This document shows, one piece after another, positions 42,240-43,157 of a stretch of 43,157 nucleotides of DNA; the stretch's first letter is position 1, and each line of letters begins with the position of its first letter. The notes under the pieces are model-generated. The model made no database searches and was not told where the DNA came from. It saw only the letters and a list, made by a program, of their open reading frames with translations. The position numbers were made by a program, and so were the translations under genes. The stretch comes from Methylococcaceae bacterium (GTDB lineage Bacteria > Pseudomonadota > Gammaproteobacteria > Methylococcales > Methylomonadaceae), in the NCBI GenBank assembly GCA_021647585.1, contig JAKIUK010000033.1:1-43157 (forward strand), in the 5' to 3' direction.

Positions 42240-42446
42240 ATGGTAGGTACATCATTATTAATTTGGGGAATGCTATTCGGAGCAATTGGTCTTGGATATT
42301 TTACGTATGGTAAAAAACAAAGGGCAGTAGTTCCACTCTTTGTCGGTATTGCTCTATTTGTATTTCCGTATTTTATTACGAACATCTACCTACTTGTAGC
42401 TACTGGTGTAGGTTTGGCAGTTCTACCATATTTTGTAAAAATATAA
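42240..42446 (+). CDS. Small conserved membrane protein
   Basis: A 68-residue protein from the ATG at 42240; a TTG 15 bases upstream is less likely. It has three hydrophobic segments, at about 3-20 (TSLLIWGMLFGAIGLGYF), 29-43 and 46-64, with a conserved-looking loop TYGKKQRAVVPL between the first two. Small proteins with the pattern SLLWG.LFGSIGLGYF.YGKKQ are familiar in gammaproteobacteria and are sometimes labelled amino-acid transport protein without evidence. The function is unknown. No clear ribosome site was seen. Confidence 0.65.
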   Translation: MVGTSLLIWGMLFGAIGLGYFTYGKKQRAVVPLFVGIALFVFPYFITNIYLLVATGVGLAVLPYFVKI

Positions 42447-43020
42447 GTTAGTTGTTGTGCTGAAAAAAAAGCTGGGGATCCTGAATGAAGCTCTATAAAC
42501 AAATTTGTCATTAGCACATAATCGAGTAAGGGCTGGTTTCTCTCCAGCCCTCCCCATGCGGCGCTTTCTTTGCGTAATAAAATCAATTGCGGCCTCGTAA
42601 TTAATCCCAAAGCTGGCTACGATATCTTACCGTCCCCCATATCTAGGATGAGAAAGGCAAGCTCGGCTTTTCTTTGACAAAGGTTCAGGTCTTGACCGCC
42701 TCGGATGGTGGAAATGCAGATATTGCAGGAGCGATATATCTGTCACCCTGTCCCAACCATTTCAATGGGCATTTGAATACTATGCCTGTATAATCACCTG
42801 AAAGGTTGCCCAAACAAGCACTATGCTCAATTGTTGTGTTGCTATCATAGTTCTCTCGATCACTAACGGATAACCATTAGGTCACCTGGACATTTAACGC
42901 AGTTTCCCACTGGTACTAAGGTACGCATACTTAGCACTTGAACATCTTGCTAAACATGCTGGAAACATTGGCACATTATTGACACACTCAAACGACAGGC
43001 ATAAAAAAAGCCGCCAAGAA
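42447..43020. other. Gap with repeat-like DNA and a strong hairpin
   Basis: AGGGCTGG (42529-42536) and CCAGCCCT (42544-42551) form a perfect 8-bp stem with loop TTTCTCT. The higher-GC text from 42530 to about 42760 reads like an old mobile element remnant, but no protein frame longer than a few dozen codons is supported and I cannot name a family. Confidence 0.35.
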
Positions 43021-43055
43021 CTAGTACTCTGTCAACTTTGGTTTGATGGATAGAG
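43021..43055. repeat. Right-edge IS630-family terminal repeat
   Basis: CTAGTACTC is followed by TGTCAACTTTGGTTTGATGG. The last 21 bases match, with one difference, the element end at 99-123 read in reverse. The CTAGTACTC prefix also starts the repeats at 125 and 24808. Confidence 0.55.
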
Positions 43056-43157
43056 TGATTTTAATTTAATGCGTGCATCTTCTGTTGTAAACCGCCAGTT
43101 TACACAAACAGCATCTTGATTCCGCTGTTTTTGCCATGCATTTATTTCAGCTCGCAA
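43032..43157 (-). CDS. IS630-family transposase, C-terminal fragment (enters from beyond the window)
   Basis: The minus strand from the window edge reads LRAEINAWQKQRNQDAVCVN, then WRFTTEDARIKLKSLYPS, and stops with TGA at 43032-43034. The ending W.FTTEDARIKLK.LYPS is the C-terminal signature of IS630-family transposases. The stop codon lies inside the terminal repeat. The gene has the same orientation as the N-terminal fragment at position 1, so the window is bounded by two parallel IS630 copies, or by the two halves of a collapsed repeat. Confidence 0.75.
   Translation of the reverse strand: MRAEINAWQKQRNQDAVCVNWRFTTEDARIKLKSLYPSNQS

Noticed and set aside
42386..42610. A 74-codon minus-strand frame
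   Set aside because: Antisense to the small membrane protein at 42240 and running into the hairpin region; no support.
1..43157. CRISPR arrays, tRNA or rRNA genes, prophage modules
   Set aside because: No regularly spaced direct repeats, no cloverleaf-like sequence with conserved arms, and no phage structural genes were noticed on reading both strands.

Overview
The window is an AT-rich stretch of a gammaproteobacterial chromosome, judged from the protein families seen (NirBD, DeaD, DnaQ, PP2C–kinase fusions linked to nitrate/nitrite genes). A sulfite dehydrogenase pair together with nitrite-handling multihaem cytochromes points to a sulfur-oxidising, nitrate/nitrite-respiring or -assimilating bacterium, possibly of the Beggiatoa/Thiotrichales type. 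That placement is inference only. No rRNA, tRNA, CRISPR array or phage module was seen. The intergenic DNA is full of short inverted-repeat elements, and several genes are broken, so the genome looks repeat-rich and partly decaying.

Layout. Positions 1-550 hold the 5' end of an IS630-family element and an IS66 orfB remnant. 552-3887: a DUF937 protein and a two-gene membrane pair (DUF3754 plus an LBF_2804-like protein). 4024-10532 (minus): two PP2C-phosphatase/Ser-Thr-kinase fusion proteins around a sulfite dehydrogenase (molybdopterin subunit plus monohaem cytochrome c), then a formate/nitrite-family channel. 11334-17302 (plus): a probable operon of NarK-type transporter, octahaem HAO-like cytochrome, a nonahaem cytochrome c fused to a membrane cytochrome b, and a second formate/nitrite channel. 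17354-18932: a DUF2442 remnant, a DUF1059 protein and a small lipoprotein. 19025-22827 (minus): nirB-nirD-phzF-like. 23619-24577: a glgC pseudogene. 25327-26622: an RhlE-type helicase whose C-terminus is supplied by a transposon-like repeat. 27010-34857 (minus): signalling genes (PAS-chemoreceptor, HDOD, GAF-PAS-GGDEF-EAL, NarL-type regulator, and a hybrid sensor kinase split by one stop codon). 35308-42446: GDSL hydrolase, deaD, dnaQ, a motA/motB-like pair and a small membrane protein. The right edge is the 3' end of another IS630-family copy.

How it may work together. Three promoter-like sites of the sigma-54 type (GG-N10-GC) lie upstream of the first channel gene, of narK and of nirB. NtrC-like GCACCA motifs lie between the first two. 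This suggests that one nitrogen-responsive regulon controls nitrate/nitrite entry, cytoplasmic reduction by NirBD, and a periplasmic cytochrome branch. In that branch the cytochrome b/c fusion would link the quinone pool to the octahaem enzyme, for reduction of nitrite or hydroxylamine to ammonium or for the reverse oxidation. The direction cannot be decided from sequence. The two kinase/phosphatase fusions next to these genes are candidate post-translational regulators.
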